Assembly: GCF_000425485.1 (NCBI RefSeq) | Contig: NZ_KE384384.1 | Span: 62,001 to 126,000 of the forward strand | DNA from: Flavobacterium tegetincola DSM 22377 | GTDB lineage: Bacteria > Bacteroidota > Bacteroidia > Flavobacteriales > Flavobacteriaceae | Reading direction: 5' to 3' | Length of the DNA stretch: 64,000 nt | Part shown: one piece after another, positions 28,549 to 38,631 of the stretch | How the letters are laid out: each line of letters opens with the position of its first letter | Numbering within the stretch: position 1 is the stretch's first letter | Translations under genes and position numbers: made by a program | Notes under the pieces: model-generated | Told to the model about the DNA's origin: nothing | The model's input: only the letters and a program-made list of their open reading frames with translations | The model's database searches: none

Positions 28549-30039
28549 ATGAAAAAATTACTTTCTTTTATTATTATAGTTTCCGCATTTACAACTGTAA
28601 AAGCACAGCAAGTTTCAGACGCTTTGCAATATGCAAATGACGACATTAATGGAACCGCCCGATTTAGAGCTATGGGTGGTGCATTTGGCGCGTTAGGTGG
28701 CGATCTTTCTTCACTATCAGTCAATCCTGCAGGATCTGCCGTATTTACAGGCAATTTTGCTGCGGTAACTTTATCCAATCAAAACAAAAAAAATACTTCA
28801 ACCTATTTTGGAACAGCGAACGACACGAAAGATTCGTCATTTGATATGAATCAATTTGGAAGCGTTTGGGTTTTTAACAACACCAATCCCGACAGCAAAT
28901 GGACTAAAATGTCTTTGGCGTTAAACTATGACAAAACCAATAATTTTAACAACTCCATTTACACGCAAGGTTACAATCCTACCAATTCTGTTTCCAATTA
29001 TTTTAGCAGTTATGCCAATGGAATTCCAGAAAGCACTTTGACGGGCAATTCCTACGAAGCATTAAACTATAATGAACAACAAGCCTTTTTGGGATACAAT
29101 GGATATTTGATCAACCCTGAAGCTGGCAATCAATACAGTTCGGCTGTTAATCCCAACGGAAATTATTACCAACAAAATAGGGTAGAATCTAATGGTTATA
29201 ATGGTAAAATTGCATTTAATCTTGGAGCGGAATACGACCAGCGTTTTTATTTTGGAGTAAATCTTAATGCACATTTCGTGGATTTTGAAAATTACACTAG
29301 TTTTTATGAGGATTATCAGGATTCACCAGGAAATAATACTACTGCCGGAGTGCAAGCTTCTCGATTTACCAATCAACTGTATACGTATGGTTCTGGATTT
29401 TCGATGCAAATTGGTGCTATTGCGAAAGTCACGAACGAATTTCGCGTGGGACTGGCATATGAATCGCCAACCTGGTACAGCTTAAATGACGAATTAAAAC
29501 AAACCCTTTCCGTAAATTGTGCGGATTGCGGCACCAATGACACTAACTTTTTTGCTGATCCAAATCTAGTTATTTACTATCCTACCTACCGCTTGCAAAC
29601 TCCATCCAAATATACAGGAAGTTTGGCGTACATTTTTGGAGGATCTGGTTTATTAAGTGTGGATTATAGTTTACGTGATTACAGCAATACTAAATTCCGT
29701 CCTTCAAATGAATTTACTACTGTAAATAACGCTTTAAATAATACCTTAGATGTTTCAAATGATTTACGAATCGGTGCGGAATACCGAATCAAACAGTGGA
29801 GTTTAAGAGGCGGTTACCGTTTTGAAGAAAGTCCGTATAAAAACAGTAGCACTATTGGAAATTTAAATAGTTATTCTACTGGATTGGGATATAATTTTGG
29901 CAACATTAAATTGGACATGGCATATACCTACTCTAAAAGAGACAACAACCAAGCGTTTTTCACACAAGGATTGACTGACACCTCTAGCATCCAAGCAATT
30001 CAAAATAACATTACACTTACTCTAGGATTTGAATTGTAG
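28549..30039 (+). CDS. Outer-membrane transport protein of the OmpP1/FadL type
   Basis: The 496-residue protein has a Sec signal peptide ending near VKAQ. Mature positions 20-60 read SDALQYANDDINGTARFRA and GGDLSSLSVNPAGSAVF, the N-terminal plug pattern of FadL-like barrels. The rest alternates strands rich in Tyr, Asn and Gly, and it ends in NNITLTLGFEL with a terminal hydrophobic residue suited to outer-membrane insertion. FadL-type barrels carry hydrophobic compounds across the outer membrane, but the substrate here is unknown. The alternative is a general barrel protein of the same fold. Confidence 0.8.
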   Translation: MKKLLSFIIIVSAFTTVKAQQVSDALQYANDDINGTARFRAMGGAFGALGGDLSSLSVNPAGSAVFTGNFAAVTLSNQNKKNTSTYFGTANDTKDSSFDMNQFGSVWVFNNTNPDSKWTKMSLALNYDKTNNFNNSIYTQGYNPTNSVSNYFSSYANGIPESTLTGNSYEALNYNEQQAFLGYNGYLINPEAGNQYSSAVNPNGNYYQQNRVESNGYNGKIAFNLGAEYDQRFYFGVNLNAHFVDFENYTSFYEDYQDSPGNNTTAGVQASRFTNQLYTYGSGFSMQIGAIAKVTNEFRVGLAYESPTWYSLNDELKQTLSVNCADCGTNDTNFFADPNLVIYYPTYRLQTPSKYTGSLAYIFGGSGLLSVDYSLRDYSNTKFRPSNEFTTVNNALNNTLDVSNDLRIGAEYRIKQWSLRGGYRFEESPYKNSSTIGNLNSYSTGLGYNFGNIKLDMAYTYSKRDNNQAFFTQGLTDTSSIQAIQNNITLTLGFEL

Positions 30040-30106
30040 TATTTTAAAATAGTATTATTAAAGAAAGAAATCGAAAACCTAACTAATAAAGACTGGTGCC
30101 GCGACC

Positions 30107-30210
30107 TAGCCCCGATTGGTGGGAAAATCCTTCCAAAGTGGGTGCGAGGTACAAGCACTGACTTTGGGAGATTTGGAAGGAAAGCGGGACCAAGCCGTCC
30201 TAAAAAAGCC
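30107..30210 (+). ncRNA. Structured intergenic element, copy B
   Basis: The left flank is tagccccgattggtgggaaa and the right flank reads ggaaagcgggaccaagccg. The outer hairpin arms ccttccaaa (30129-30137) and tttggaagg (30172-30180) pair perfectly and enclose a further partly paired stretch. This is the longest of the four copies. It lies before the rimO promoter box (30241-30248), so it is not part of that transcript's leader if that box is used. Confidence 0.55.
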
Positions 30211-30240
30211 AAATGTTACCCGCTTCTAAAAATAAAAACG

Positions 30241-30248
30241 TAATTTTG
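30241..30248 (+). promoter_or_regulatory. Promoter -7 box of rimO
   Basis: TAATTTTG matches TAnnTTTG exactly and lies 32 bases upstream of the rimO ATG, downstream of the repeat element. Confidence 0.65.
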
Positions 30249-30280
30249 CACCCTCTAAAAAAATTTGAGAACCTAATACT

Positions 30281-31597
30281 ATGAGAACCAAATCTTTAAA
30301 AAAGAATAAAATTAATGTAATTACCCTTGGCTGTTCTAAAAATGTTTATGACAGTGAAGTTTTGATGGGTCAACTGAAAGCCAGCGGAAAAGAAGTGGAA
30401 CATGAAGCACCTGCGGAATCAGAAGGAAACATCATTGTAATCAATACGTGCGGTTTTATTGACAATGCGAAAGCCGAATCTGTAAATATGATTTTGGAAT
30501 ATGCAGATAAAAAAGAGAAAGGTCTTGTGGACAAAGTTTTTGTTACTGGATGTTTGTCTGAACGATACCGTCCGGATTTAGAAAAAGAAATTCCTAATGT
30601 GGATCAATATTTTGGAACTACAGAATTACCTGCTCTTTTAAAAGCGTTAGGTGCGGATTACAAACATGAATTATTGGGAGAACGTATGACAACGACGCCT
30701 AAAAATTATGCGTATTTAAAAATTGCCGAAGGATGTGATAGACCGTGTAGTTTCTGCGCTATTCCGTTAATGAGAGGGAAACACGTTTCTCAGCCTATTG
30801 AAAAATTGGTAAAAGAAGCGCAAGGTTTGGCCAGAGATGGTGTGAAAGAATTGATTCTGATTGCACAAGATTTGACTTATTACGGATTAGATATTTACAA
30901 AAAAAGAAATTTAGCCGAATTGCTTGAAGAATTAGCAAAAGTTGAAGGGATTGAATGGATTCGTTTGCATTATGCGTTTCCAACTGGATTTCCGATGGAC
31001 GTTTTGGACTTGATGAAACGCGAACCTAAGATTTGTAATTACATTGACATCCCGTTGCAGCACATTTCTGACTCCGTTTTAAAATCAATGCGACGTGGAA
31101 CAACTCAAGCAAAAACTACTAAATTATTAAAAGATTTTAGAGCAGCCGTTCCTGGAATAGCCATTAGAACGACGCTAATTGTAGGTTATCCTGGAGAAAC
31201 TCAAGAAGACTTTGAAACTTTAAGAGACTGGGTTCAAGAAATGAAATTTGATCGAATGGGTTGTTTTGCTTATTCGCATGAAGAAAATACTCACGCATAT
31301 TTACTTGAAGACGATGTTCCTGCCGATGTGAAACAAGCGCGAGCGAATGAAATCATGGAATTGCAATCGCAAATTTCTTGGGACTTGAATCAAGAAAAAG
31401 TTGGTCAAGTATTTAAATGTATTATTGACCGAAAAGAAGGAACTCATTTTGTAGGGAGAACTGAATTTGACAGTCCTGATGTGGATAACGAAGTATTAAT
31501 TGACGCTACAAAAACATACTTAAAAACAGGAGAATTTGTAATGATTAAAATTACTGAAGCTACTGAGTTTGACCTTTACGGTGAAGCTGTTATATAA
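30281..31597 (+). CDS. rimO: Ribosomal protein S12 methylthiotransferase RimO
   Basis: The 438-residue radical SAM enzyme adds a methylthio group to an aspartate of S12. An N-terminal UPF0004 domain has conserved cysteines (VITLGCSKNVYDSE, VINTCGFI, VTGCLSERY). The radical SAM site is EGCDRPCSFCAIP, with the CxxxCxxC iron-sulfur motif. A TRAM domain closes the C-terminus. GCSKN and the RPCSFCAIP form favour RimO over the tRNA enzyme MiaB. It is followed by a small secreted protein gene 15 bases later. Confidence 0.93.
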   Translation: MRTKSLKKNKINVITLGCSKNVYDSEVLMGQLKASGKEVEHEAPAESEGNIIVINTCGFIDNAKAESVNMILEYADKKEKGLVDKVFVTGCLSERYRPDLEKEIPNVDQYFGTTELPALLKALGADYKHELLGERMTTTPKNYAYLKIAEGCDRPCSFCAIPLMRGKHVSQPIEKLVKEAQGLARDGVKELILIAQDLTYYGLDIYKKRNLAELLEELAKVEGIEWIRLHYAFPTGFPMDVLDLMKREPKICNYIDIPLQHISDSVLKSMRRGTTQAKTTKLLKDFRAAVPGIAIRTTLIVGYPGETQEDFETLRDWVQEMKFDRMGCFAYSHEENTHAYLLEDDVPADVKQARANEIMELQSQISWDLNQEKVGQVFKCIIDRKEGTHFVGRTEFDSPDVDNEVLIDATKTYLKTGEFVMIKITEATEFDLYGEAVI

Positions 31598-31612
31598 CTA
31601 AATTTAAAAATT

Positions 31613-32101
31613 ATGTCTAAACTATTTTCTATACTTATTGTTTTTATATTATTTCTAGGAAGTAATGAAACACAGGGACAATCCCGAGTATTGAGTAACG
31701 ACGGAATGGTTCTGGACCGAAGCATAGGTGCGGGAACACGTTACAATACTCCGCGAAAAACCAGCTCCATTGACGTAGTGAAGACAACGGTGGATGCCTT
31801 AACTGAAAAACTGAAGTTAGACGGCTTTCAAGTCGCTATTTTGCAAAAAATAGTTTCTGATTATAATGAAAAAGCTTTAGATGTAACGGAGGAAAGCATT
31901 CCAAATGAAGCTAAACTTGAGAAAATAAACATTGAGAAAGCTGCAATGGACGTTAAGATAACAGAAATCTTAACGGACAAGCAGAAAGTGGCATTTATTG
32001 AGCTTAAAAAGACCAATAGAGAAAAGAGAGAAGGCAGAAAGAGCGGCAAAAAGAAGAAAAAAAGTTCGGAATCTGAAGAATCCGACAGCGATATGTTTTA
32101 A
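31613..32101 (+). CDS. Small exported protein with Lys/Ser-rich tail
   Basis: The 162-residue protein has a signal peptide (MSKLFSILIVFILFLG to about residue 22). Helical residues about 50-130 look like two or three amphipathic helices (LTEKLKLDGFQVAILQKIV, LTDKQKVAFIELKKTN), resembling small periplasmic proteins of the LTXXQ/Spy kind in outline. The tail is KKKKKSS followed by acidic residues. It lies 15 bases after rimO, so they are probably co-transcribed. The function is unknown. Confidence 0.65.
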   Translation: MSKLFSILIVFILFLGSNETQGQSRVLSNDGMVLDRSIGAGTRYNTPRKTSSIDVVKTTVDALTEKLKLDGFQVAILQKIVSDYNEKALDVTEESIPNEAKLEKINIEKAAMDVKITEILTDKQKVAFIELKKTNREKREGRKSGKKKKKSSESEESDSDMF

Positions 32102-32107
32102 TTTTTC

Positions 32108-34294
32108 TTACAATACTAATAGTCCAAAGGACTTGAGGGTTTTGAGAGGTTTTGAATGCCAAAACAACTCAAAATCTTCAAGTCCTTTTTCTTCATAATC
32201 ACTTTTTACTTGCTGAAACGATTTAGGTTTTGCGTTTTCTACAGTAATTTTTTGCAGCATTTCTACAAACCATTCGCCTTCTTCGCGATTCATTTGCACA
32301 GAAAATGATTCTTTTTTATCGTGAAAAGTGAGTGAAATCAGTTCCCATGTCTTTCCTTTTTTTGATTTGGTTGTATATTCAATTTGAGGCGTTCCACCAA
32401 TCCACACAATTTTTGCATTTGATTTTACTTCAAACGAATCTGGCTCTAAAATAGCATCTTCAATAAAATTATATGGGATTTTGGTTTTCGGAATTTTAAA
32501 TTCAAACCAGTCTTGCAGTGGATAATCAAAACAAATGCCGTGCATGAAGTTGTACAATGATTTGGACAATCCAAAGCTGAATTTTTCATGATCAATTCCA
32601 GTTTCGTCTTTAAAATTAACGTCATTATTAGCGAACGTACCGATTTCCATATCTCGAATTACGCCAAATTTTTCAGGATACATTCCCACCGGACTGTGAG
32701 CGGTTAATGCAAATTGATGCCAAAATCCCGACTGCAAAACGCCCGTTTCAAATAACTGTCGTACCATTTCCAAGCTGTCAACCGTTTCCTGCACGGTTTG
32801 TGTTGGATAACCGTACATTAAATAAGCATGTACCATCACTCCTGCTTCGGTAAAATTTCGCGTCACTTTTGCAACTTGTTCAACAGTAACTCCTTTATCA
32901 ATTAATTGCAACAAGCGGTCTGACGCAACTTCCAATCCACCGGAAACGGCAATGCAGCCCGATGCTTTGAGCAAAACACATAAATCTCTAGTAAAACTTT
33001 TCTCAAAACGAATATTGGTCCACCATGTTACGGCAATTTTTCGGCGTAAAATTTCTAAAGCTAACGCTCGCATTAGTGCTGGAGGCGCGGCTTCGTCCAC
33101 AAAGTGAAAACCATTTTGACCTGTTGCGGCAATTAATTCTTCAATTCTATCACACAGAATAGTTGCTGCAATGGGCTCGTAAATTTTGATGTAATCCAAG
33201 GAAATGTCGCAGAAGGTGCATTTTCCCCAATAGCAACCGTGTGCCATGGTAAGCTTATTCCATCGTCCATCACTCCACATTCGGTGCATTGGATTTACAA
33301 TTTCTATGACCGAAATGTATTGGTCTAATTTTAAATCAGAATAATCCGGCGTTCCTACCTCCGACTGTTTATAGTCGCTTTTAGCGGAATTATTTTTGTA
33401 AACTACTTTTCCACCTTCCAGTAAAAGTGTTCTTTTGAAAGTAGCATAGGCAGGATTTTCAATGTTTTTAATCAATTCCTCCACAGGAACTTCGCCGTCA
33501 TCTAAAGTAATGAAGTCGATAAATTCAAATACCCGTGCGTCGGAAAGTGACCGCAATTCGGTATTTGGAAAACCGCCACCCATTGAAACTTTAACGTGCG
33601 GGAATTTACTTTTAATCAATTGAGCCGATCGAAATGCGGCATATAAATTTCCCGGAAACGGAACTGAAATTAGAACTAACGTAGGTTGCACTTCCGAGAT
33701 TCGATGTTCTAAAATTTCGAGAAGTATGTTGTCAATATAGGTTGGTTTTGTTTGCAAACTCAAATACAATTCGTCAAACGTACTTGCAGAGCGCCCTAAA
33801 CGTTCGGCATATCTGCTGAAACCAAAATTATCATCTACACATTCTACTATTAAATCAGATAAATCTTCAAGATATAAAGTAGCTAAATGTTTCGCTTTAT
33901 CTTGTGTTCCCATGCTTCCGAAAGCCCAATCCAATTCGTCCAGTTGTGCAAATCGAGACGCTTCTGGCAAGAAATCCTCTTGACAAATGGACAATGCCAA
34001 TGTGGGATTTTTTCCTTGCAAAAATAAGATAACAGCATCTATCGTACTGATATAGTAATCTTTTAAAGCAATAATACGTTTACTATTTTCGCCTGGATTT
34101 GCGCATTTTTCCGCTTCGGCAAATAAATCAGACAAACCTTGCTTTGAAAACATTTTTAAAATCACTTCTATTCCCAAATCGGCTTGAACACTTTCAACAT
34201 TTTTAGTATTCAAAAAACCTTTAATGTAAGCTGTGGCTGGATACGGTGTATTCAGTTGTGTGAAAGGCGGAGTAAAAAGGAAGAGTTTGGTCAT
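32108..34294 (-). CDS. B12-binding-domain radical SAM protein
   Basis: The 728-residue protein has an N-terminal half with a cobalamin-binding-like fold (VLISVPFPGNLYAAF, KVSMGGGFPNTELRS). The radical SAM site GCYWGKCTFCDISL lies near residue 355, with the CxxxCxxC cluster motif and a TIM-barrel after it (GLEVASDRLLQLIDKG, MVHAYLMYGYPTQT). Relatives often methylate or rearrange unreactive carbons, but no substrate can be named. The last 25 codons lie in a large inverted repeat (see 32126-32188), so the C-terminus may have been altered. It is convergent with the small secreted protein gene, only six bases apart. Confidence 0.85.
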   Translation of the reverse strand: MTKLFLFTPPFTQLNTPYPATAYIKGFLNTKNVESVQADLGIEVILKMFSKQGLSDLFAEAEKCANPGENSKRIIALKDYYISTIDAVILFLQGKNPTLALSICQEDFLPEASRFAQLDELDWAFGSMGTQDKAKHLATLYLEDLSDLIVECVDDNFGFSRYAERLGRSASTFDELYLSLQTKPTYIDNILLEILEHRISEVQPTLVLISVPFPGNLYAAFRSAQLIKSKFPHVKVSMGGGFPNTELRSLSDARVFEFIDFITLDDGEVPVEELIKNIENPAYATFKRTLLLEGGKVVYKNNSAKSDYKQSEVGTPDYSDLKLDQYISVIEIVNPMHRMWSDGRWNKLTMAHGCYWGKCTFCDISLDYIKIYEPIAATILCDRIEELIAATGQNGFHFVDEAAPPALMRALALEILRRKIAVTWWTNIRFEKSFTRDLCVLLKASGCIAVSGGLEVASDRLLQLIDKGVTVEQVAKVTRNFTEAGVMVHAYLMYGYPTQTVQETVDSLEMVRQLFETGVLQSGFWHQFALTAHSPVGMYPEKFGVIRDMEIGTFANNDVNFKDETGIDHEKFSFGLSKSLYNFMHGICFDYPLQDWFEFKIPKTKIPYNFIEDAILEPDSFEVKSNAKIVWIGGTPQIEYTTKSKKGKTWELISLTFHDKKESFSVQMNREEGEWFVEMLQKITVENAKPKSFQQVKSDYEEKGLEDFELFWHSKPLKTLKSFGLLVL
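32126..32188. repeat. 21-base inverted repeat in the 3' end of the radical SAM gene
   Basis: The arms 32126-32146 and 32168-32188 are complementary at 19 of 21 positions around a 21-base centre. They lie wholly inside the last codons of the radical SAM gene, where they encode KGLEDFELF and LKTLKSFG. The hairpin may act as the transcription end for one or both convergent genes, or be an inserted repeat that supplied the C-terminus. Confidence 0.7.
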
Positions 34295-34470
34295 AGCTTT
34301 GGCGAAAGCCTACAAAATTAGTTGATATTCTTATTAATGAGGACTAAATGTTTGCTTTTTTTAATTGATATAAATGAATCAATTAAAAACTATTTTTAAC
34401 TATTATCAATTGAAATTCAGATGTTTATATTATTAATTTTTAAATTTTTATGCCAAAGACTTGAATTGTC

Positions 34471-34478
34471 TATCTTCG
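34471..34478 (+). promoter_or_regulatory. Promoter -7 box of the SBBP-repeat giant gene
   Basis: TATCTTCG is a close variant of TAnnTTTG and lies 19 bases before the ATG at 34498. Confidence 0.45.
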
Positions 34479-34497
34479 CGCAATCAAAAAAAAAACT

Positions 34498-37400
34498 ATG
34501 AGTCGCCTACTACCCTTACTCTTTATACTTTTTTCGGTTGGTTTATTTTCCCAAAATAGAACTACCTCTACTGGCTTTATAGAAAATAAAGGGCAAGTCA
34601 TTGATCAGAAAGGCAATCCAAATCCTGCTGTAAAATACTTATTAACCACCAATGGATTAAATGTTCAGCTCAGGAAAAATGGTTTTTCTTATGATGTTTA
34701 TGAGATGGAAAATAATGCCATAATTAATAGTGATAAAAATTTAACCGATTTAGAGAATCCTAATAAAGACAATGATATCAAAACAAAAATAAAATTTCAT
34801 AGAATTGATATTAATTTTTTGAACGCTAATAAGAACGCAATTCTTATTGCTGAAGATAAATCTTTAGATTTCGACAATTTTTATAACGCCGTACATACTC
34901 CATCTGGACTTATTAACGTATATAAATTTCAAAAAATAACGTACCAAAACATTTATAAAAATGTAGATGTAGTTTTTTTTATTCCAAAAGATTCTACTAA
35001 AGTTGTGGAATATAATTTTATAGTGAAACCTGGGGGTAAAGTTTCTGATATTCGCCTAAAATTTAAGGGTGCAGAAACAGATTTATTTGAAAACAAAATA
35101 AAAATGAATCTCCGTTTTGGACAAATGTATGAAACTTTGCCCTTGAGTTGGATTGAAGATTCTATTAAAAAACAAGAAATTCAAGTACGTTATAAAAGGT
35201 TAAAAGATAACGTTTATGGTTTTGAAGGAGATTTTGAGTCCTCTGATAAAACTATAGTTATTGATCCTGTACCAATACGCTTATGGGGTACTTTTTATGG
35301 AGGAGTTGATTCTAGTTATAATGTCTTTAAGGGTGACTTAGAAGCAGATGCCAGTGGAAACTTGTTTTTGGTAGGCTCAACTAATAGCTCGTCCCTAACG
35401 TTTGCCTCTTCAGGTGCACATCAGGGAATTTCAAATTCAAATTCTTTAACCGGTTATATAGCAAAATTTACCAGCAGTGGAAATAGAGTTTGGGGTACAT
35501 ATTATGGTGGAAATTCAAGTGATATGATTCACGGTGTTAAGGTGGATTCTCAAAATAATATTATTGTAACAGGTGAAACAAATAGCGCTACAAACATTAG
35601 CACATCAGGCACTTATAAAGAGTATTTATCCGGATTTAAAGATGCTTTCGTCTCCAAGTTTAACACCAATGGAGTTTTAATTTGGGGAACTTATTTTGGC
35701 GGCGAGGCAGATGATTATTCTTTTGACATTGATGTTGATAATTTGAATAATATTTACATTGTGGGGTCTACTAGAAGCTACACAAATATATCAGTAAATA
35801 ATAATTTTCAAGTTCTGTTAAACGGTGTTGGAACCATTTCAAATAGTTCGTTTGATGGATTAATTGCAAAATTTGATTCAAATGGACAAATTATCTGGAG
35901 TACCTATTGCGGAGGTGACTCCAGTGATGAGCTTAAAACAATTAAAGTTGTAAATAACTTTTTAGTTACTGCTGGTCATACAATTAATAGTTCTAATATA
36001 GCAACTTCAGGAGCTCATCAAACAAGTATTGGCTCTTTCATTGATGGAATTATTTATAAATTTTCACTGAATGGAATTAGAGATTGGAGTTCTTATTATG
36101 GAGGACAAGGAATTGATAAAATTAGGGCAATTGAAATAGACAGTAATGATGATATATATTTTGGAGGAGATACGAATAGCACAAATAACATTGCGACCTC
36201 AGACAGCTTTGATGCTATCAACCAAAACCAAGAAACCGGATTTCTGGTTAAATTTAATAGCTTAGGTCAAAGATTGTGGGGTACATTTTTAGGTTCAGGT
36301 GTAAAGTTATATTCTATTAAACAGCGTTTAAACGAAATTTATATAGGTGCAACCGGTAGTAGTGGAATGTTCTCAAACGTATCCATAACAAATAATTGTT
36401 CTTATGATCCATCAGGATTTGCAGAAGGTTATATTGGAAAATTTTCCAGTGCTGGAAATTTTATTTGGGGTTCATTCGTAGGTGGTTTTGATCAAAGTTC
36501 AGAATCTAAAATCTGCATAAATGGTTCTAAAATTTCTATAGCTGGATCTACCTCAAGTGTAAATAATACTTCAATAACGGACTCTAATTCTTACCAACAA
36601 ACGTTCACAAGTTCCAGTGCGTACTATTTAATGACATTTGAAGATCTCAATGATTGTAATATCGTTGCACAACCAACTGTGAGTTCTTCTGTATGTATTG
36701 GAGAAGAAATACTATTTAGCGCTCCTCCTGGATTTAATTACAATTGGACTGGACCTAATGGATATTCGAGTAACTTACAAAATACTAGTATCAGTAATGC
36801 TTTGCCATTAAATACAGGAATCTATAATTTATTACTAACTAATGATTGCAATTGCTTTAAGAATTATACTTTCAATGTTGCCGTAGGAGATATTGAAAGC
36901 CCTATTCCAACTATTTCTGATTTACCAGCGCTTATTGGCAATTGCAATACAGTAATAGCTACAATCCCAACGGCTTTGGATAATTGTGCAGGAACTGTGA
37001 TAGGGACCACAAATGATCCACTTTCATATTCGCTTGGAGGTGTTTACAGCATCAATTGGAATTTTAACGACGGCAATGGAAATAGCAGTATGCAAACGCA
37101 AACTGTAACAATTACAGAGACACCAATCCCTATTTCAAATGAAATTTTTTACTATTGTTTGGATCAGAATCCAACTCTAAACGATGTCGCAATTATAGGT
37201 CAAAATATTATTTATTATGATGCAATAGCAAATGGAAATACGCTTACAAACACCACGCCATTGCAAAACGGAATTACTTACTATGTATCACAGACTGTAG
37301 ATGGTTGTGAAAGTTTACGAATTCCTGTTACGGCTACAATTTATGAAACACCTGCTCCAACTGGTGATGCCATTCAAACTTTTTGTGAATCACAAGTTTT

Positions 37401-38553
37401 GACATTGGCTGATTTTGTAGTTTCAGGAACTGATTTGCTTTTCTATGATGCGTCTTCAATAGGAAATGTACTTCCCCTGACCACTCCTTTAACTAACGGT
37501 TTGACGTATTATACTTCACAAATAGTGAATGGCTGCGAGAGTAGTTCTAGACTTGCGTTAGTTGCAACTATTATTAGTGGCGTTCCTGCAACTGATTTCA
37601 GTGCGATGCTATGCGATAATTTAAACGACGGTTTTGAAGTAGTAAATTTATCCAGTTATAATTCCGCTTTAATTGCAAACGATGCAGCTTATACCTTCGA
37701 ATATTATACGAATTTTTCTGCTGCGGAAAATCAAACTTTAACCAACAAGATTACTGCCTTTTCAAACTATGCTTTGCCGACAGGCTTAAACGCCATTTAC
37801 GTTCGTGTTATGTTTGCCAATTCGTGTTATGAAGTCGTTACATTGGTTTTGGAAGTAATTCCCTCGCCGAGATTGGGCATGGAGGACACTTATGCTGTTT
37901 GCGAGAATGGCTTTGTAACCGTTACAGCTGATGCAGGTTTTGATGGTTATCTTTGGTCTACGGGAGAAACTACGCAAGCAATTACAGTAACTCAAGCGGG
38001 AAACTTTTCGGTTACTGTAACTAAGTTCACGGGTACTCTAGCTTGTTCTTCTACAAAAAATATCAGTGTTGCAGTATCCGAAAGCGCGACTATTACTTCG
38101 GTCGAGACTTCAGATTGGACTTCAAATGATAACGTCATTACTGTTTTTGTAAGCGGTAGTGGTGTTTATGAATATTCAGTTGACGGTCAAAATTACCAAG
38201 CCAGTAATCAGTTTTACGGTTTACCAAATGGATTATACACGGTTTACGTAAACGACACACTTGGTTGTGGCGTAGCAGAACAAGACGTATATTTACTCAT
38301 GTATCCGAAGTTTTTTACACCAAATGGCGACAGTTACAATGATTTTTGGGGCATTAATTTTTATCAAAAAGAATTGAATTTGGTTGTAAAAATCTTTGAC
38401 CGTTACGGCAAATTCATTAAGCAATTGACGGCTAAAGATCCCTTTTGGGACGGTACATTTAATGGAAACAATTTGCCTGCCACGGATTATTGGTTTACTG
38501 TAATTCGACAAGATGGTCAGGAATACAAAGGTCACTTTACGTTGAAAAGATAA
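34498..38553 (+). CDS. Giant secreted protein with SBBP repeats and type B T9SS sorting domain
   Basis: The 1351-residue protein has a signal peptide (MSRLLPLLFILFSVGLFSQ). Residues about 20-255 form the module that usually precedes beta-propeller SBBP repeats (FIENKGQVIDQKG, DVVFFIPKDSTKVVEYNF). About seven repeat blades follow, marked by WGTFYGG, WGTYYGG, WGTYFGG, WSTYCGG, WSSYYGG, WGTFLGS and WGSFVGG. Then come Ig-like and HYR-like modules (about 750-875) and three modules with TYYxSQ. The last 85 residues (FTPNGDSYNDFWG, VKIFDRYGKFIK, LPATDYWFTV) are the gliding-motility-associated sorting domain for type IX export. It is likely a surface protein of unknown ligand. Confidence 0.9.
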   Translation: MSRLLPLLFILFSVGLFSQNRTTSTGFIENKGQVIDQKGNPNPAVKYLLTTNGLNVQLRKNGFSYDVYEMENNAIINSDKNLTDLENPNKDNDIKTKIKFHRIDINFLNANKNAILIAEDKSLDFDNFYNAVHTPSGLINVYKFQKITYQNIYKNVDVVFFIPKDSTKVVEYNFIVKPGGKVSDIRLKFKGAETDLFENKIKMNLRFGQMYETLPLSWIEDSIKKQEIQVRYKRLKDNVYGFEGDFESSDKTIVIDPVPIRLWGTFYGGVDSSYNVFKGDLEADASGNLFLVGSTNSSSLTFASSGAHQGISNSNSLTGYIAKFTSSGNRVWGTYYGGNSSDMIHGVKVDSQNNIIVTGETNSATNISTSGTYKEYLSGFKDAFVSKFNTNGVLIWGTYFGGEADDYSFDIDVDNLNNIYIVGSTRSYTNISVNNNFQVLLNGVGTISNSSFDGLIAKFDSNGQIIWSTYCGGDSSDELKTIKVVNNFLVTAGHTINSSNIATSGAHQTSIGSFIDGIIYKFSLNGIRDWSSYYGGQGIDKIRAIEIDSNDDIYFGGDTNSTNNIATSDSFDAINQNQETGFLVKFNSLGQRLWGTFLGSGVKLYSIKQRLNEIYIGATGSSGMFSNVSITNNCSYDPSGFAEGYIGKFSSAGNFIWGSFVGGFDQSSESKICINGSKISIAGSTSSVNNTSITDSNSYQQTFTSSSAYYLMTFEDLNDCNIVAQPTVSSSVCIGEEILFSAPPGFNYNWTGPNGYSSNLQNTSISNALPLNTGIYNLLLTNDCNCFKNYTFNVAVGDIESPIPTISDLPALIGNCNTVIATIPTALDNCAGTVIGTTNDPLSYSLGGVYSINWNFNDGNGNSSMQTQTVTITETPIPISNEIFYYCLDQNPTLNDVAIIGQNIIYYDAIANGNTLTNTTPLQNGITYYVSQTVDGCESLRIPVTATIYETPAPTGDAIQTFCESQVLTLADFVVSGTDLLFYDASSIGNVLPLTTPLTNGLTYYTSQIVNGCESSSRLALVATIISGVPATDFSAMLCDNLNDGFEVVNLSSYNSALIANDAAYTFEYYTNFSAAENQTLTNKITAFSNYALPTGLNAIYVRVMFANSCYEVVTLVLEVIPSPRLGMEDTYAVCENGFVTVTADAGFDGYLWSTGETTQAITVTQAGNFSVTVTKFTGTLACSSTKNISVAVSESATITSVETSDWTSNDNVITVFVSGSGVYEYSVDGQNYQASNQFYGLPNGLYTVYVNDTLGCGVAEQDVYLLMYPKFFTPNGDSYNDFWGINFYQKELNLVVKIFDRYGKFIKQLTAKDPFWDGTFNGNNLPATDYWFTVIRQDGQEYKGHFTLKR

Positions 38554-38631
38554 ATGATAAGCATTTGTTAAACCAAAAATAGTTCAGATAAATTTTAACT
38601 ATTTTTACAAAAATTTATACATTTCTAAATT

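Noticed and set aside
38293..38535. Minus-strand frame inside the sorting domain of the 34498 gene
   Set aside because: It is a shadow of the strongly supported plus-strand coding sequence.
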